A stretch of 64,000 nucleotides of DNA, taken from Martinezella tropici (GTDB taxonomy: Bacteria; Pseudomonadota; Alphaproteobacteria; Rhizobiales; Rhizobiaceae). Shown here in pieces: positions 47,724 to 57,176 of the stretch; position 1 is the stretch's first letter; each line of letters starts with the position of its first letter. A model generated the notes under the pieces. That model saw only the letters and a list, made by a program, of their open reading frames with translations. It was not told the origin of the DNA and did not search any database. The translations under genes and the position numbers were made by a program. The stretch covers positions 51,494 through 115,493 of the forward strand of contig NZ_QMKK01000043.1 in NCBI RefSeq assembly GCF_003287875.1, given 5' to 3'.

Positions 47724-49040
47724 GTGACAGCAAAGCCTCAGCATCGGGTTTTCGGCAAGCAACGGCGACACCACACCATTATTCTCGCCAGCGGCGATAC
47801 GGTGCGCCATATGACCGTGCGTCCATGGATGGCCGCCATTGCCGTCTGCCTAGTCGGGATATTTTCAATCGGCTATCTGCTTGCGACCTCTTATCTCGTG
47901 CTGCGCGACGATCTGATCGGCGCGACGATGGCCCGCCAGGCGCGCATGCAATATGACTATGAAGACCGCATCGCCGCACTGCGCGCCCAGGTCGACCGCG
48001 TCACGTCCCGCCAGCTCCTCGACCAGCAGGTCGTGGAAGAAAAGGTCGACAAGCTGATCGAACAGCAGCAGCAGTTGTCGTCCCGCAACGGCAAACTCGG
48101 CACCTTGCTCGACAGGGCCGAAAGCTCCGGCCTGACCGACAAGAGCCAGCATCCGGAGGCAAATGCCACCGTTCCCGGCAACGAGCATGCCCGACTGACC
48201 GCGCCGAAGGCGATCGAGACACTTCTTCTGGGGGACAAGCCGGCCGATGCGACGCCCGATAACTCCACCCTCGCATATGTCCCCGCGCCGGAAACGGTCG
48301 CCGATCGCGCCGATCGTGTCTTCTCGAAAGTAACGTTGTCGCTGAAGCATGTCGAACAGGATCAACTGATCCGTATCCGTAACCTCACGGCCGATGCCTC
48401 CGAGACAGCGAGCGAAATCCAGGCGATCATGCACAATGTCGGAATCAAGGTTCCGAACGAGGTCGTGGCCGCGAAGGGCGAGGATGCGGACAACGGCGTG
48501 GGCGGGCCTTACGTGCCGCCCGAAAATGTAGATCAGTTCGAGCGGTCGATGGCGAACCTCGATACGGCATTGACGCATCTGGAAACCGTGCGAGGCACGG
48601 CCGAAAGCCTGCCCTTCCGAAATCCGGCAGCGGGCAAGCTCGTCACCAGTCCCTTCGGCAATCGCAAGGATCCATTCTTCGGCACGCTGGCGCTCCACAC
48701 CGGCACGGATTTCCATTTCAGCCCCGGCGAAAAGATCAAGGCCACCGCCCCCGGCAAGGTGGTTTCGGCAGGCTGGACCGGCGGCTACGGCAACATGGTG
48801 GAGATCGACCACGGCGACGGCATCTCCACGCGCTATGGCCATATGGAGCAGGTGCTCGTCAAGGTCGGCGACAAGGTCGGTGCAGGCGCCGTCGTGGGTC
48901 TTGCCGGCAGCACCGGACGTTCGACGGGAACCCATCTGCATTATGAAGTTCGCGAGAACGGGCATCCGGTAGACCCGATGTATTTCATCAATGCCGGCAC
49001 GAAACTCGCAAGTTACATTAGCGGCCTGGGCGCAATTTAG
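47724..49040 (+). CDS. M23 family peptidoglycan endopeptidase
   Basis: 438 residues. A short basic cytosolic tail leads to one transmembrane helix (MAAIAVCLVGIFSIGYLLATSYLVL), then a coiled coil (about 75-140) and linker. The LytM/M23 domain (about 330-425) has zinc ligands intact: HTGTDFHF and THLHYEVREN. It should cleave peptide cross-links in the periplasm while anchored in the membrane. GTG 47724 is the likely start, 7 nt after GGGAG; the upstream frame to 47673 lacks a ribosome site. It may contribute to polar growth, as M23 enzymes do in Rhizobiales. Confidence 0.9.
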   Translation: MTAKPQHRVFGKQRRHHTIILASGDTVRHMTVRPWMAAIAVCLVGIFSIGYLLATSYLVLRDDLIGATMARQARMQYDYEDRIAALRAQVDRVTSRQLLDQQVVEEKVDKLIEQQQQLSSRNGKLGTLLDRAESSGLTDKSQHPEANATVPGNEHARLTAPKAIETLLLGDKPADATPDNSTLAYVPAPETVADRADRVFSKVTLSLKHVEQDQLIRIRNLTADASETASEIQAIMHNVGIKVPNEVVAAKGEDADNGVGGPYVPPENVDQFERSMANLDTALTHLETVRGTAESLPFRNPAAGKLVTSPFGNRKDPFFGTLALHTGTDFHFSPGEKIKATAPGKVVSAGWTGGYGNMVEIDHGDGISTRYGHMEQVLVKVGDKVGAGAVVGLAGSTGRSTGTHLHYEVRENGHPVDPMYFINAGTKLASYISGLGAI

Positions 49041-49133
49041 CTGCCGGAATTGTGACAAACGCGCAACAAAGATGGCACTAATCCAAAAATTGCGTTATGA
49101 ATGAACTTCAGGTCCGTTGAAGCGCCTGCTTTC

Positions 49134-49162
49134 CTTGACTTCACGGGTATTTGGTTCTATGT
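49134..49162 (+). promoter_or_regulatory. Sigma-70 promoter of the DEAD-box helicase gene
   Basis: CTTGAC (49134-49139), a 17-bp spacer and CTATGT (49157-49162) give a nearly perfect rhizobial housekeeping promoter. Transcription would start near 49169, leaving a leader of about 70 nt before the TTG start at 49238. Confidence 0.7.
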
Positions 49163-49237
49163 CGCGCTGCGTTGCGGCACGTTCCTGCGTGTCGACTCAC
49201 AGTGTTCGACTGAACCAGGACGGAATTAGATTTCCCT

Positions 49238-50758
49238 TTGACAACATTTGCTGACCTTGGCCTGAGCCAAAAAGTCCTTTCCGCGGTGACTGACGCGGGC
49301 TACACCACACCGACTCCGATCCAGGCCGGTGCCATCCCGTTTGCGCTTCAGCGCCGCGACATTTGCGGCATTGCCCAGACCGGAACCGGCAAGACGGCCT
49401 CTTTCGTGCTGCCGATGCTGACGCTGCTCGAGAAGGGCCGCGCTCGTGCCCGCATGCCGCGCACGCTGATCCTCGAGCCGACCCGCGAGTTGGCGGCCCA
49501 GGTCGCCGAAAACTTCGAGAAGTACGGCAAGAACCATCGCCTCAATATCGCACTGCTGATCGGCGGCGTCTCCTTCGAAGAGCAGGATCGCAAGCTTGAG
49601 CGTGGCGCCGATGTGCTGATCTGCACTCCTGGCCGCCTGCTCGACCATTTCGAACGCGGCAAGCTTCTGATGAGCGGCGTCGAAATCTTCGTCATCGACG
49701 AAGCCGACCGCATGCTCGACATGGGCTTCATTCCGGATATCGAGCGCATCGCCAAGCTCATTCCCTTCACGCGCCAGACGCTGTTTTTCTCGGCCACGAT
49801 GCCAGCGGAAATCCAGAAGCTGGCCGATCGCTTCCTGCAGAATCCGGAACGCGTCGAAGTCGCCAAGCCGGCATCGACGGCCAAGACCGTGACGCAGCGT
49901 TTCGTTGCCTCGCATGGCAAGGACTACGAGAAGCGCGCCACGCTGCGCGACCTCATTCGCGCCCAGACGGATCTCAAGAACGCGATCATCTTCTGCAATC
50001 GCAAGAAGGACGTCTCCGACCTCTTCCGTTCGCTGGACCGCCATGGTTTCTCGGCCGGCGCACTGCACGGTGATATGGACCAGCGCTCGCGCATGACCAT
50101 GCTGCAGAATTTCAAGGACGGAAACCTGCAGCTGCTCGTCGCCTCCGACGTTGCTGCTCGCGGTCTCGACATCCCCGATGTCAGCCACGTCTTCAATTTC
50201 GATGTTCCGATCCATTCGGAAGACTATGTTCACCGCATCGGCCGCACCGGTCGCGCCGGCCGTTCCGGCGCCGCTTTCACCATCGTGACGAAGCGCGACA
50301 CCAAGCACGTCGACGCCATCGAGAAGCTGATCGGTGAAGATGTTCAGTGGCTGAACGGCGATCTTTCGGCTCTGCCACCCGCAGACGAGAGCAGCGACGA
50401 CAACCGTTCGTCCCGCCGTCGCGACCAGAAGGGTAAGGGCCGCGACCGGGATCGTAGCCGTGGAGGCCGCAATGCCTCGAGTCATAAATCTGATATCGAC
50501 GTCGAGGATAATGACGTCGTAGCGATCGAAGCAGCACCAGCAAAGGCCGAAAGCGTGAAGAACGAGCGCAAGTCTGAGAACAACAATAACAGGTCCCATA
50601 ACGGTTCTCGCAACAGCCACCGGCCCTTCCCTGCTGCCAATGACGATCATCGCGAGCGCCGCAACCGCTATCGCGATCAGGATGACGGCCCGACGCCGGT
50701 CGGCTTCGGCGACGATATCCCGGCTTTCATGCTCATCGTGGCAAACGCCAAGGGCTGA
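49238..50758 (+). CDS. DEAD-box ATP-dependent RNA helicase (RhlE-like)
   Basis: 506 residues. Motifs in order: Q motif TPTPIQ, I AQTGTGKT, Ia PTRELAAQ, II VIDEADRML, III SATMP, IV IIFCNRKKD, V DVAARGLDIPDV, VI HRIGRTGRAG. After residue 385 a basic, Arg/Asp-rich tail (SSRRRDQKGKGRDRDRSRGGR) and an Asn-rich stretch likely bind RNA. Start is a TTG at 49238, which matches the family N-terminus (TTFADLGLSQKVL); no ATG is available. Likely roles are ribosome assembly and cold-shock RNA unwinding. Confidence 0.93.
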   Translation: MTTFADLGLSQKVLSAVTDAGYTTPTPIQAGAIPFALQRRDICGIAQTGTGKTASFVLPMLTLLEKGRARARMPRTLILEPTRELAAQVAENFEKYGKNHRLNIALLIGGVSFEEQDRKLERGADVLICTPGRLLDHFERGKLLMSGVEIFVIDEADRMLDMGFIPDIERIAKLIPFTRQTLFFSATMPAEIQKLADRFLQNPERVEVAKPASTAKTVTQRFVASHGKDYEKRATLRDLIRAQTDLKNAIIFCNRKKDVSDLFRSLDRHGFSAGALHGDMDQRSRMTMLQNFKDGNLQLLVASDVAARGLDIPDVSHVFNFDVPIHSEDYVHRIGRTGRAGRSGAAFTIVTKRDTKHVDAIEKLIGEDVQWLNGDLSALPPADESSDDNRSSRRRDQKGKGRDRDRSRGGRNASSHKSDIDVEDNDVVAIEAAPAKAESVKNERKSENNNNRSHNGSRNSHRPFPAANDDHRERRNRYRDQDDGPTPVGFGDDIPAFMLIVANAKG

Positions 50759-50825
50759 TAATCTTCACCTGCCGCCGATCCGAACCACTGCGCCGGAAAG
50801 TCGCGGCAAATCTCGGAAGTCCGGC

Positions 50826-51248
50826 ATGGGCAAGCCTGGCATCGATTTCCCAGGACTAGGAACCGGTCTCGCAATCTTGCGGGACGGCAAGCTTTTGCTA
50901 TATCGGCGCCTCAAGGCACCGGAAGCCGGATGCTGGAGCATCGTCGGCGGCAAGGTCGATCACATGGAGCCGGCCGCCAAGGCAGCCATTCGTGAGGCTG
51001 AAGAGGAAAGCGGCCTCGCCATCGGCAGGATCGACTATCTCTGCACGGAAGAAGTCATCATCGAGGCCGATCGGCAGCACTGGATCTCGCTGATCTATGT
51101 CTGCAGGGATTTTTCCGGAGAGCCGCGACTGATGGAACCGGATAAGCTCTCCGATTTCGGCTGGTTTGGCCGCGACGAGCTGCCGGCTCCGCTTTCCGAA
51201 TTCGCCAGGGCAACCATCGCCCATCTCAGCGAAGACGATTTCCACTGA
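50826..51248 (+). CDS. Nudix hydrolase
   Basis: 140 residues. A complete Nudix box GKVDHMEPAAKAAIREAEEE followed by SGL (G-x5-E-x7-REUxEExGU) sits at about 42-64, preceded by CWSIVGG. The short, NTP-type scaffold suggests a house-cleaning pyrophosphohydrolase; substrate unknown. The start at ATG 50826 is consistent with the family N-terminus but has only a weak GGAAG. It follows the helicase by 67 bp. Confidence 0.9.
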   Translation: MGKPGIDFPGLGTGLAILRDGKLLLYRRLKAPEAGCWSIVGGKVDHMEPAAKAAIREAEEESGLAIGRIDYLCTEEVIIEADRQHWISLIYVCRDFSGEPRLMEPDKLSDFGWFGRDELPAPLSEFARATIAHLSEDDFH

Positions 51249-51317
51249 CGTCCGAAGTCCTGCGTCACATGCCCTTCATCGTCTCCGGTTAGGCAGGCCG
51301 AAATCCGGAGATTATCC

Positions 51318-51950
51318 ATGCATTCGACCGCACAAGAAAATCGCCCCAAGATCGCCGAGACCGTGATCCATCCAACGGCGACTACAAGAGATTCGAGCAT
51401 CGGCAAGTGCTGCGAGATCTTGGCAAACACATCCTTGCACACGGTCGATCTTGGGGATTACTCCTATCTGGGGCCTCGCTGCATGGTCGGTGATGCAACG
51501 ATCGGGAAATTCTGCGCCATTGCGGCAGAGGTCAGGATCGGCGCCCCCAATCACCCGATGGATCGCCCTTCCATGCACCGCTTCACCTATTGCCCTGAAT
51601 ATTACTCGGCGGGCGCCGTGCGCGACGTTTCCTTTTTCGAGCAGCGCAAGCAAGACCGCGCTATCATTGGCAACGACGTCTGGATCGGCCACGGCGTCAT
51701 CGTCTTGCCGGGCGTAACAGTCGGAGACGGTGCCGTTCTCGCAGCCGGAGCAGTCGTCACCAAAGACGTCGAACCTTATACGGTCGTCGGCGGCGTTCCC
51801 GCGAAATTCATTCGCGAGCGGTTTACGCGAGCCACCGCGGAAAAGCTTGCATCCATCGCCTGGTGGGACTGGCCGTTCGAAACCATCATGGAACGGCTTG
51901 CAGATTTTCAGTCAAGCGACATCGAGGCATTTTGCGAACGTTGGGCGTAG
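51318..51950 (+). CDS. Hexapeptide-repeat acetyltransferase (phosphonate-cluster type)
   Basis: 210 residues with a left-handed beta-helix (DSSIGKCCEILANTSLHTVDLGDYSYLGPRCMVGDATIGKFCAIAAEVRIG, later IIGNDVWIGHGVIVLPGVTVGDGAVLAAGAVVTKDV). It has the NHPMDRPSMHRFTYCPEYY segment typical of the transferase family found in C-P lyase clusters. No phn genes are nearby, so this is an isolated copy. It should transfer an acetyl group from acetyl-CoA; the acceptor is unknown. CGGAG lies 8 nt before the ATG. Confidence 0.85.
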   Translation: MHSTAQENRPKIAETVIHPTATTRDSSIGKCCEILANTSLHTVDLGDYSYLGPRCMVGDATIGKFCAIAAEVRIGAPNHPMDRPSMHRFTYCPEYYSAGAVRDVSFFEQRKQDRAIIGNDVWIGHGVIVLPGVTVGDGAVLAAGAVVTKDVEPYTVVGGVPAKFIRERFTRATAEKLASIAWWDWPFETIMERLADFQSSDIEAFCERWA

Positions 51951-51977
51951 CGCTACCATCAAGCTCCGCGAGATTCG

Positions 51978-52298
51978 CTATTTTTCGGCGCGCAAGGCTG
52001 CTTCATAGGCAAGCCTTACCCAGCGCGCCATTTCATCCGGATCGTCGAATGCATCGTCGGGTATCGACCAATAGGGCATGTTGACCGCCTTGCCTTTCTT
52101 GCCCTCGTAAGCCCAGCGCCGCGCGCCGGCCGCTTCAAATTCTGAAGCACTGGTATCGTCCGCCTTCAGGAGGATTTCGTCGCCAACTTCCAGAGCCAGG
52201 ATTCGACCCATGTGGTAGATGCCCTTGCCGCCAAACATCCGTTTGATGGTGATCGGCCCGAGAGACTGAAACATCTCTTCGATATCGATATTGTCCAT
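51978..52298 (-). CDS. TfoX/Sxy N-terminal domain protein
   Basis: 106 residues: FQSLGPITIKRMFGGKGIYHMGRILALEVGDEILLKAD, the TfoX_N fold. Only the N-terminal domain of the Sxy/TfoX competence regulators is present, as is common outside gammaproteobacteria, where its role is not known. It lies 3 bp downstream of the molybdopterin-binding gene, on the same strand, so may be the tail of that operon. Confidence 0.88.
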   Translation of the reverse strand: MDNIDIEEMFQSLGPITIKRMFGGKGIYHMGRILALEVGDEILLKADDTSASEFEAAGARRWAYEGKKGKAVNMPYWSIPDDAFDDPDEMARWVRLAYEAALRAEK

Positions 52299-52301
52299 TC
52301 C

Positions 52302-53936
52302 CTACCCCTTCAAAATCCCGCCGGCCGCGACAACGGCCTCAGGCGTATCGACATCGAGATGAGCCGCCTCGCCGATCTCGACGTCAACCACCGGAAGCCC
52401 CGATGTTTCGATGATATGCCGGGCGCCCACATCGCCTTCCAGACGCATTACCGCATTCAGCACGGCGCGCGGCAGGATGACGGGATTGCCGCGCTTACCA
52501 CCGGATACCGCCCGCACGATCGCGTGGCCATTCGCCTTGCGAAAGGCGGCAGCCAGTTTTTTTAGATCGTCGCTGGTGACACCAGGCATATCGGCCAGCA
52601 TGACAAGAACACCATCGGCCTTTTGCGCCGCGCCGGTACTCACGCCGGCAACAAGCGAGCTCGCCATGCCCGAGGCATAATCCGGATTGAATACCGGTTC
52701 GACGGCAAGATCGCTTAAAGCACCTTCGATCTCGTCGCGGCGATGGCCGGTGACTGCCACGACATCCGATGCACCGCTCGCAATGGCAATCGATGCCGAA
52801 CGGCGAACCAACGGTACACCGTCGAACTCCGCTAAAAGCTTGTGCGCACCGCCCTCGCCCATGCGGCTCGCCTTTCCGGCAGCCAGCAAAACGACAGCTA
52901 CCGAAATTTGCGACGCCGGCTTCGCAGCGATGTCGCGTGGCCGCGGCCGTGACTGAATTTCCATGAGCAACCCTCCAACGCCCATGCCGGTGATATCCCG
53001 CGACGCCGGTCGTTCGCCGGCTAAGATACGATCGAGCACCCAGTCGAAACCATTCTCCTTCGGGCTGCGCGCGCATCCGGGTGCTCCGACGACGTAGACG
53101 TCGCCTACGCTGCCGAGCACCAGCAGATTGCCGGGATCGACGGGCATCCCAACCTGAATGACCTCGCCGCCGGCAAACCGGATCGCTTCGGGAATGACAT
53201 CACCGGCGTCGATGACTGCGGACGCGCCGAAAACGATCACCAGCTTCGGCAATCGGTCCGGTGCTGCCAGGGCGCGGCGGATCGCGTCGGCAACGGCGGT
53301 CGCCTGATGTGCAACCCGCTCTTCCCGCTGCAGCACGCTGCCCGAAGGCTGCAGCCGCTGCGACAATATCCGTGCCGTCTTGTCCATCACCGAAGCCTTC
53401 AGCGACGGCAGTTCCGTGGCGACGAGCGATATAGCGTGCGGCACGAACGGCTTGACCTCGAAGACCGGCTTTCGCTGAAGAATTTCGACGCCTTCGCGGA
53501 CTTTGGCCCCGGAAACGGCGAGCGGAATGATCTTGAAGGTCGCGACCATGTCGCCGGCGCGAACCGGCACGTGATCGGCAAGACAGGCAAGGGTAATCGC
53601 CGGATCAATGCTGTTGATCCGATCGACCGCTGCACGATTTGCAACGAAAAGGCCATCGACGGCGCTGTGGACATTGACGCGCCCAGTCGCCGCCTCAGAG
53701 AAGGTCAGATGATCGGGCGCAACTGCCCGCGCCAGCCGTTCCGCTGCCTCGTCCTCCATGAGATCGCCCGGCTCGATCCGCGCGGCAATGATGCGCTCAA
53801 TTCCAGCGGCGGTCAGCACGTCTATATCGTCACGACCGAGCCTGTGCCCTTTGGAAAAACTGCCATCAGGCAGCCGAAGAGAATGCGCGAGAACCGCACC
53901 TTCAGCCTCTATCGTCGGAAATTCACCGAAGATCAT
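52302..53936 (-). CDS. Molybdopterin-binding / NTP-transferase fusion (MoeA-like + MocA/MobA-like)
   Basis: 544 residues in two parts. The first 330 residues form a MoeA/CinA-like molybdopterin-binding domain (MIFGEFPTIEAEGAVLAHSLRLPDG ... LVIVFGASAVIDAGDVIPEAI). The rest is a nucleotidyltransferase of the MocA type (VAVVLLAAGKASRMGEGGAHKLLAEFDGVPLVRR, VTGHRRDEIEGAL, VLMADMPGVT). Such fusions attach CMP to molybdopterin for xanthine/CO/aldehyde-oxidase-type enzymes. The start overlaps the stop of the XdhC gene by 4 bp (ATGA). Confidence 0.88.
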   Translation of the reverse strand: MIFGEFPTIEAEGAVLAHSLRLPDGSFSKGHRLGRDDIDVLTAAGIERIIAARIEPGDLMEDEAAERLARAVAPDHLTFSEAATGRVNVHSAVDGLFVANRAAVDRINSIDPAITLACLADHVPVRAGDMVATFKIIPLAVSGAKVREGVEILQRKPVFEVKPFVPHAISLVATELPSLKASVMDKTARILSQRLQPSGSVLQREERVAHQATAVADAIRRALAAPDRLPKLVIVFGASAVIDAGDVIPEAIRFAGGEVIQVGMPVDPGNLLVLGSVGDVYVVGAPGCARSPKENGFDWVLDRILAGERPASRDITGMGVGGLLMEIQSRPRPRDIAAKPASQISVAVVLLAAGKASRMGEGGAHKLLAEFDGVPLVRRSASIAIASGASDVVAVTGHRRDEIEGALSDLAVEPVFNPDYASGMASSLVAGVSTGAAQKADGVLVMLADMPGVTSDDLKKLAAAFRKANGHAIVRAVSGGKRGNPVILPRAVLNAVMRLEGDVGARHIIETSGLPVVDVEIGEAAHLDVDTPEAVVAAGGILKG

Positions 53937-54640
53937 GGCTTGACGCTCTTTGGCGAAGACACGTCGCGCCCACGAAGGGAGCCGATGATCTCGGCCAGAA
54001 TGGCGACTGCGATCTCGGCCGGGCTCGCGGCTCCGATGGGGAGCCCGATCGGCGCGTGGATGCGGGAAAGCTCCGCCTCGCCCAACCCCTCGCGCTTCAA
54101 GCGTTCCAGCCGGCCGGCATGCGTCTTGCGGCTGCCGAGTGCCCCTACGTAGAAACAGCCCGTTCTCAGCGCTTCTATGATCGGCTCATCATCGATCTTC
54201 GGATCGTGAGTGACAGCAACCAGCGCCATATAGCTATCCAGCGGCCGCTCCTTCAGCGCATCGACCGACCAATCCGCGGTGAGGTCGATGCCTTCGAAGC
54301 GCTCCGACGTTGCAAAGGCGGTGCGGGGATCGATGATCGTCACGTCGAAGCCCGCAAGTGCGGCCATCCGCGCCAGGATCTGGCTGATATGCACGGCACC
54401 GATGATAACGATGCGCGGCGGCGGCAGATGCACGTTGAAGAACAGGCTCTGTCCGTCCACCTCGAGTGCTGCGGACTTGCCCGAGCGGAATGCCGCTGCA
54501 GCGGCATCGGCGAGCGCGCCTTCCAGCGCATCGCCTTCGACGATGAGCCGATCCGGCCCTCCGGAGAGATCGGTGACGAGGATTGCTGCCTGCCGCTTGC
54601 GCCGCATTTCATTCAGCCGCGCCAGTATCTGACGGTCCAT
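53933..54640 (-). CDS. XdhC family protein, C-terminal Rossmann type
   Basis: 235 residues. After a short helical lead, a Rossmann domain (RIVIIGAVHISQILARMAALAGFDVTIIDPR) and DDEPIIEALRTGCFYVGALGSRKTHAGRLERLKREG. This is the typical XdhC/CoxF C-terminal half, which binds the sulfurated molybdenum cofactor and inserts it into hydroxylases. The ATG at 54640 shares its first base with the stop of the small XdhC gene (TGATG). Confidence 0.9.
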   Translation of the reverse strand: MDRQILARLNEMRRKRQAAILVTDLSGGPDRLIVEGDALEGALADAAAAAFRSGKSAALEVDGQSLFFNVHLPPPRIVIIGAVHISQILARMAALAGFDVTIIDPRTAFATSERFEGIDLTADWSVDALKERPLDSYMALVAVTHDPKIDDEPIIEALRTGCFYVGALGSRKTHAGRLERLKREGLGEAELSRIHAPIGLPIGAASPAEIAVAILAEIIGSLRGRDVSSPKSVKP

Positions 54641-54969
54641 CAGGCGAGCCTTTCGACATAGACGCGGATGCGGCCGCCGCAGGAGAGTCCCACGCGCCAG
54701 GCCGTTTCGTCGGCAACGCCGAATTCCAGCATGCGCGACTTGCCCGTTTCGATGACGTCGAGCGCCTCGGTGATGACAGCGCCTTCGACGCAACCGCCGG
54801 AAACGGAACCATGGAAATTGCCGTCGCCGTCGATCACGAGATGACTGCCCGATGGGCGCGGCGCGGAGCCCCAGGTATCGACGACTGTCGCCATGGCCAC
54901 ATTGCGGCCCGCCGACACCCATTCCTCCGCAATCACGAGCGGATCCAGACTTTCGGATATATCTGACAT
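54640..54969 (-). CDS. XdhC/CoxI N-terminal domain protein
   Basis: 109 residues: VAMATVVDTWGSAPRPSGSHLVIDGDGNFHGSVSGGCVEGAVITEA ... GLSCGGRIRVYVE. This is the XdhC_CoxI domain alone. The conserved cysteines in SGGCVEG and LSCGG are present. With the Rossmann half encoded separately downstream, the XdhC function is split over two coupled genes. The start at ATG 54969 has only a weak GAGG. Confidence 0.88.
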   Translation of the reverse strand: MSDISESLDPLVIAEEWVSAGRNVAMATVVDTWGSAPRPSGSHLVIDGDGNFHGSVSGGCVEGAVITEALDVIETGKSRMLEFGVADETAWRVGLSCGGRIRVYVERLA

Positions 54970-54976
54970 CGGAGCC

Positions 54977-56224
54977 TCATTGCTTGCCGAGAAACCGCTT
55001 GGGATCATAGAAATCCGCGCGGCCGGCGGTGAGAGCCGATACGAGATCGGCCAGAGATAATAGATTGTGAACGGGACGGAATTCGTCAACATGCGGCAGC
55101 ATCGCTTTTACGCCGCGCGCCCGAGCTTCGAAACCCTCGAAGCGCAGGAGCGGATTGAGCCAGATGAGCCGCCGGCAGGAGCGATGCAGACGATCCATCT
55201 CTTGCCCGAGCAATTCCACGCCTTCGCGCTCCAGCCCGTCGGTGATCAACAGTACGATCGCGCCCTGCCCCAGCACGCGGCGCGCCCATAGCCTGTTGAA
55301 TTCCTTCAGCGTCTCGCCGATCCGCGTTCCGCCAGACCAGTCGCGCACCGCCGCCGCGCATTCATCCAGCGCTTGATCCGGGTCCTTGTGGCGCATCGCT
55401 CTGGTGACGTTGGTCAGGCGCGTTCCGAACAGAAACGTATGCACACGCCGGCGGCGTTCGGTGAGCACATGCAGAAAATGCAGAAAGATGCGCGTATATT
55501 GGCTCATCGAGCCGGAGATATCCGCAAGCACGACCAGCGGCGGCTGGATTTCCTTCGGCTTCCGGAAGCGCGGAAGGATCAGCGCCCCTCCCGTACGCAA
55601 GGCCGAGCGCATTGTGGCGCGCGGATCAACCTTGGCCACTGTGCGAGATGGTGCGAAACGGCGCGTGCGCACGCGGTCCAGCGGCAGTTGCAGCTTCCCT
55701 AGTTCCTTCTTGGCGACGGCAATTTCCGCCGCCGACATCTGCGCGAAATCCAGATGGCGCAATACCTCGCTGCCAGAACTGGTAAATCGCGCATCGATTT
55801 CGATATCCGGCGTCTCGCGCGGCGGGCGCTGGTCGTTGCGGTCATTGAGCAAGGCATCGCTTGCGCGGCTTTCGCCCGGCTTCGGTTTTTCCTTCTCTCG
55901 ATAATCGGGCGCGACGGGCGACATCAGCGCAATCATTTTCGCGACGAGATCACGCGAGCGCCAGAATAGCCGGAATGCCTCGTCGAATACGGCCAGATCT
56001 TCATGCCGCTTGACGAAGACCGAACAGAGGGCGGCATGGAACTCCTCGCGAGAACCAATGCCGATCGCTTCGACCGCCTCGATGGCATCGGCAATCGCCC
56101 CAGGACCGATCTTCAGGCCGGCCTTGCGGAGCACCCTGCCGAACAGCACGATATTGTCGGCGAGGCGCCCGTCACCGGGCGGTGACGGCGCAACGACGAT
56201 GCCATCCTGCGCGCCCGGTTCCAT
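54977..56224 (-). CDS. VWA domain protein, CoxE family
   Basis: 415 residues. A CoxE-type protein with an N-terminal helical part (LADNIVLFGRVLRKAGLKIGPGAIADAIEAVEAIG) and a C-terminal von Willebrand A domain with intact MIDAS (LADISGSMSQYTR, then SGGTRIGETL and LLITDGLERE). It pairs with the MoxR AAA+ ATPase encoded 3 bp upstream, as CoxE with CoxD in carbon monoxide dehydrogenase maturation. Confidence 0.93.
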   Translation of the reverse strand: MEPGAQDGIVVAPSPPGDGRLADNIVLFGRVLRKAGLKIGPGAIADAIEAVEAIGIGSREEFHAALCSVFVKRHEDLAVFDEAFRLFWRSRDLVAKMIALMSPVAPDYREKEKPKPGESRASDALLNDRNDQRPPRETPDIEIDARFTSSGSEVLRHLDFAQMSAAEIAVAKKELGKLQLPLDRVRTRRFAPSRTVAKVDPRATMRSALRTGGALILPRFRKPKEIQPPLVVLADISGSMSQYTRIFLHFLHVLTERRRRVHTFLFGTRLTNVTRAMRHKDPDQALDECAAAVRDWSGGTRIGETLKEFNRLWARRVLGQGAIVLLITDGLEREGVELLGQEMDRLHRSCRRLIWLNPLLRFEGFEARARGVKAMLPHVDEFRPVHNLLSLADLVSALTAGRADFYDPKRFLGKQ

Positions 56225-56227
56225 GGT

Positions 56228-57157
56228 TCATCCCGCTGCAAGCAGTTCGGATTTGACGTCGTCCAACACCCGCTTGCCCTCAGAGCCCTGAATACGGGCG
56301 ATATCGTCCTGATATTTCAGCAAAGTGCCGAGCGTATCCGATACCGTCTCCGGATCGAGGGCCAGCCGATCGAGTTCCGTCAAGGCGGTCGCCCAGTCGA
56401 TCGTCTCGGCGACGCCTGGATTCTTGAAGAGGTCGAGCGTCCGCAGCTTCTGGACATAGGCGACGATCTGGCGCGACAGCGCTTCATTGCAGCCTGGCAC
56501 CTTGCGCCGGATGATTTCAAGCTCCTGCTCGGCCCCGGGATAATCGACCCAATGATAGAGGCAGCGCCGTTTCAGGGCGTCGTGCACTTCGCGCGTGCGG
56601 TTCGTCGTGATGATGACGATAGGCGGCTCGGCGGCCCGGATCGTCCCGAGTTCCGGCACCGTTACCTGAAAATCGGACAGCACTTCCAGCAGGAATGCTT
56701 CGAAAGCTTCGTCGGTGCGATCAAGCTCGTCGATCAGGAACACCGGCGCGCGTCCACCGACACCCGACAGCGCCTGCAGCACCGGCCGGCGGATGAGATA
56801 GCGCTCGGAGAAGATATCGGCCTCGATGCGATCGCGATCGGTGAGACCGGAAGCTTCCGCGAGACGGATTTCCAGCATCTGCGCCGGATAGTTCCATTCA
56901 TAGACGGCCGAGGAAACATCCAGGCCTTCATAGCATTGCAGGCGGATCAGCGGCCGGTCGAGCGCCTTCGACAGGACCTTGGCAATTTCGGTCTTGCCGA
57001 CACCGGCCTCGCCCTCGAGAAAGAGCGGCCGCTTCATCTTCAATGCGAGAAACAGGACCGTGCCGAGCGCGCGCCCGGCCAGATAGTCGTGCGCACCGAG
57101 CAACGCCATCGTTTCATCGATGGAACCCGGTAGCGAAGGTAATGTCTGATCCGCCAT
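56228..57157 (-). CDS. MoxR family AAA+ ATPase (CoxD-like)
   Basis: 309 residues. Walker A LEGEAGVGKTEIAK, Walker B VFLIDELDRTDEAFEAFLLE, sensor 1 IITTNRTREVHDAL and the arginine finger region RRCLYHWVDYP. MoxR ATPases with VWA partners remodel metalloenzymes during cofactor insertion; in cox clusters CoxD helps assemble the [CuSMoO2] site. The flavin reductase gene precedes it by 19 bp. Confidence 0.93.
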   Translation of the reverse strand: MADQTLPSLPGSIDETMALLGAHDYLAGRALGTVLFLALKMKRPLFLEGEAGVGKTEIAKVLSKALDRPLIRLQCYEGLDVSSAVYEWNYPAQMLEIRLAEASGLTDRDRIEADIFSERYLIRRPVLQALSGVGGRAPVFLIDELDRTDEAFEAFLLEVLSDFQVTVPELGTIRAAEPPIVIITTNRTREVHDALKRRCLYHWVDYPGAEQELEIIRRKVPGCNEALSRQIVAYVQKLRTLDLFKNPGVAETIDWATALTELDRLALDPETVSDTLGTLLKYQDDIARIQGSEGKRVLDDVKSELLAAG

Positions 57158-57176
57158 GATAACTCCCTTGAAGGGG

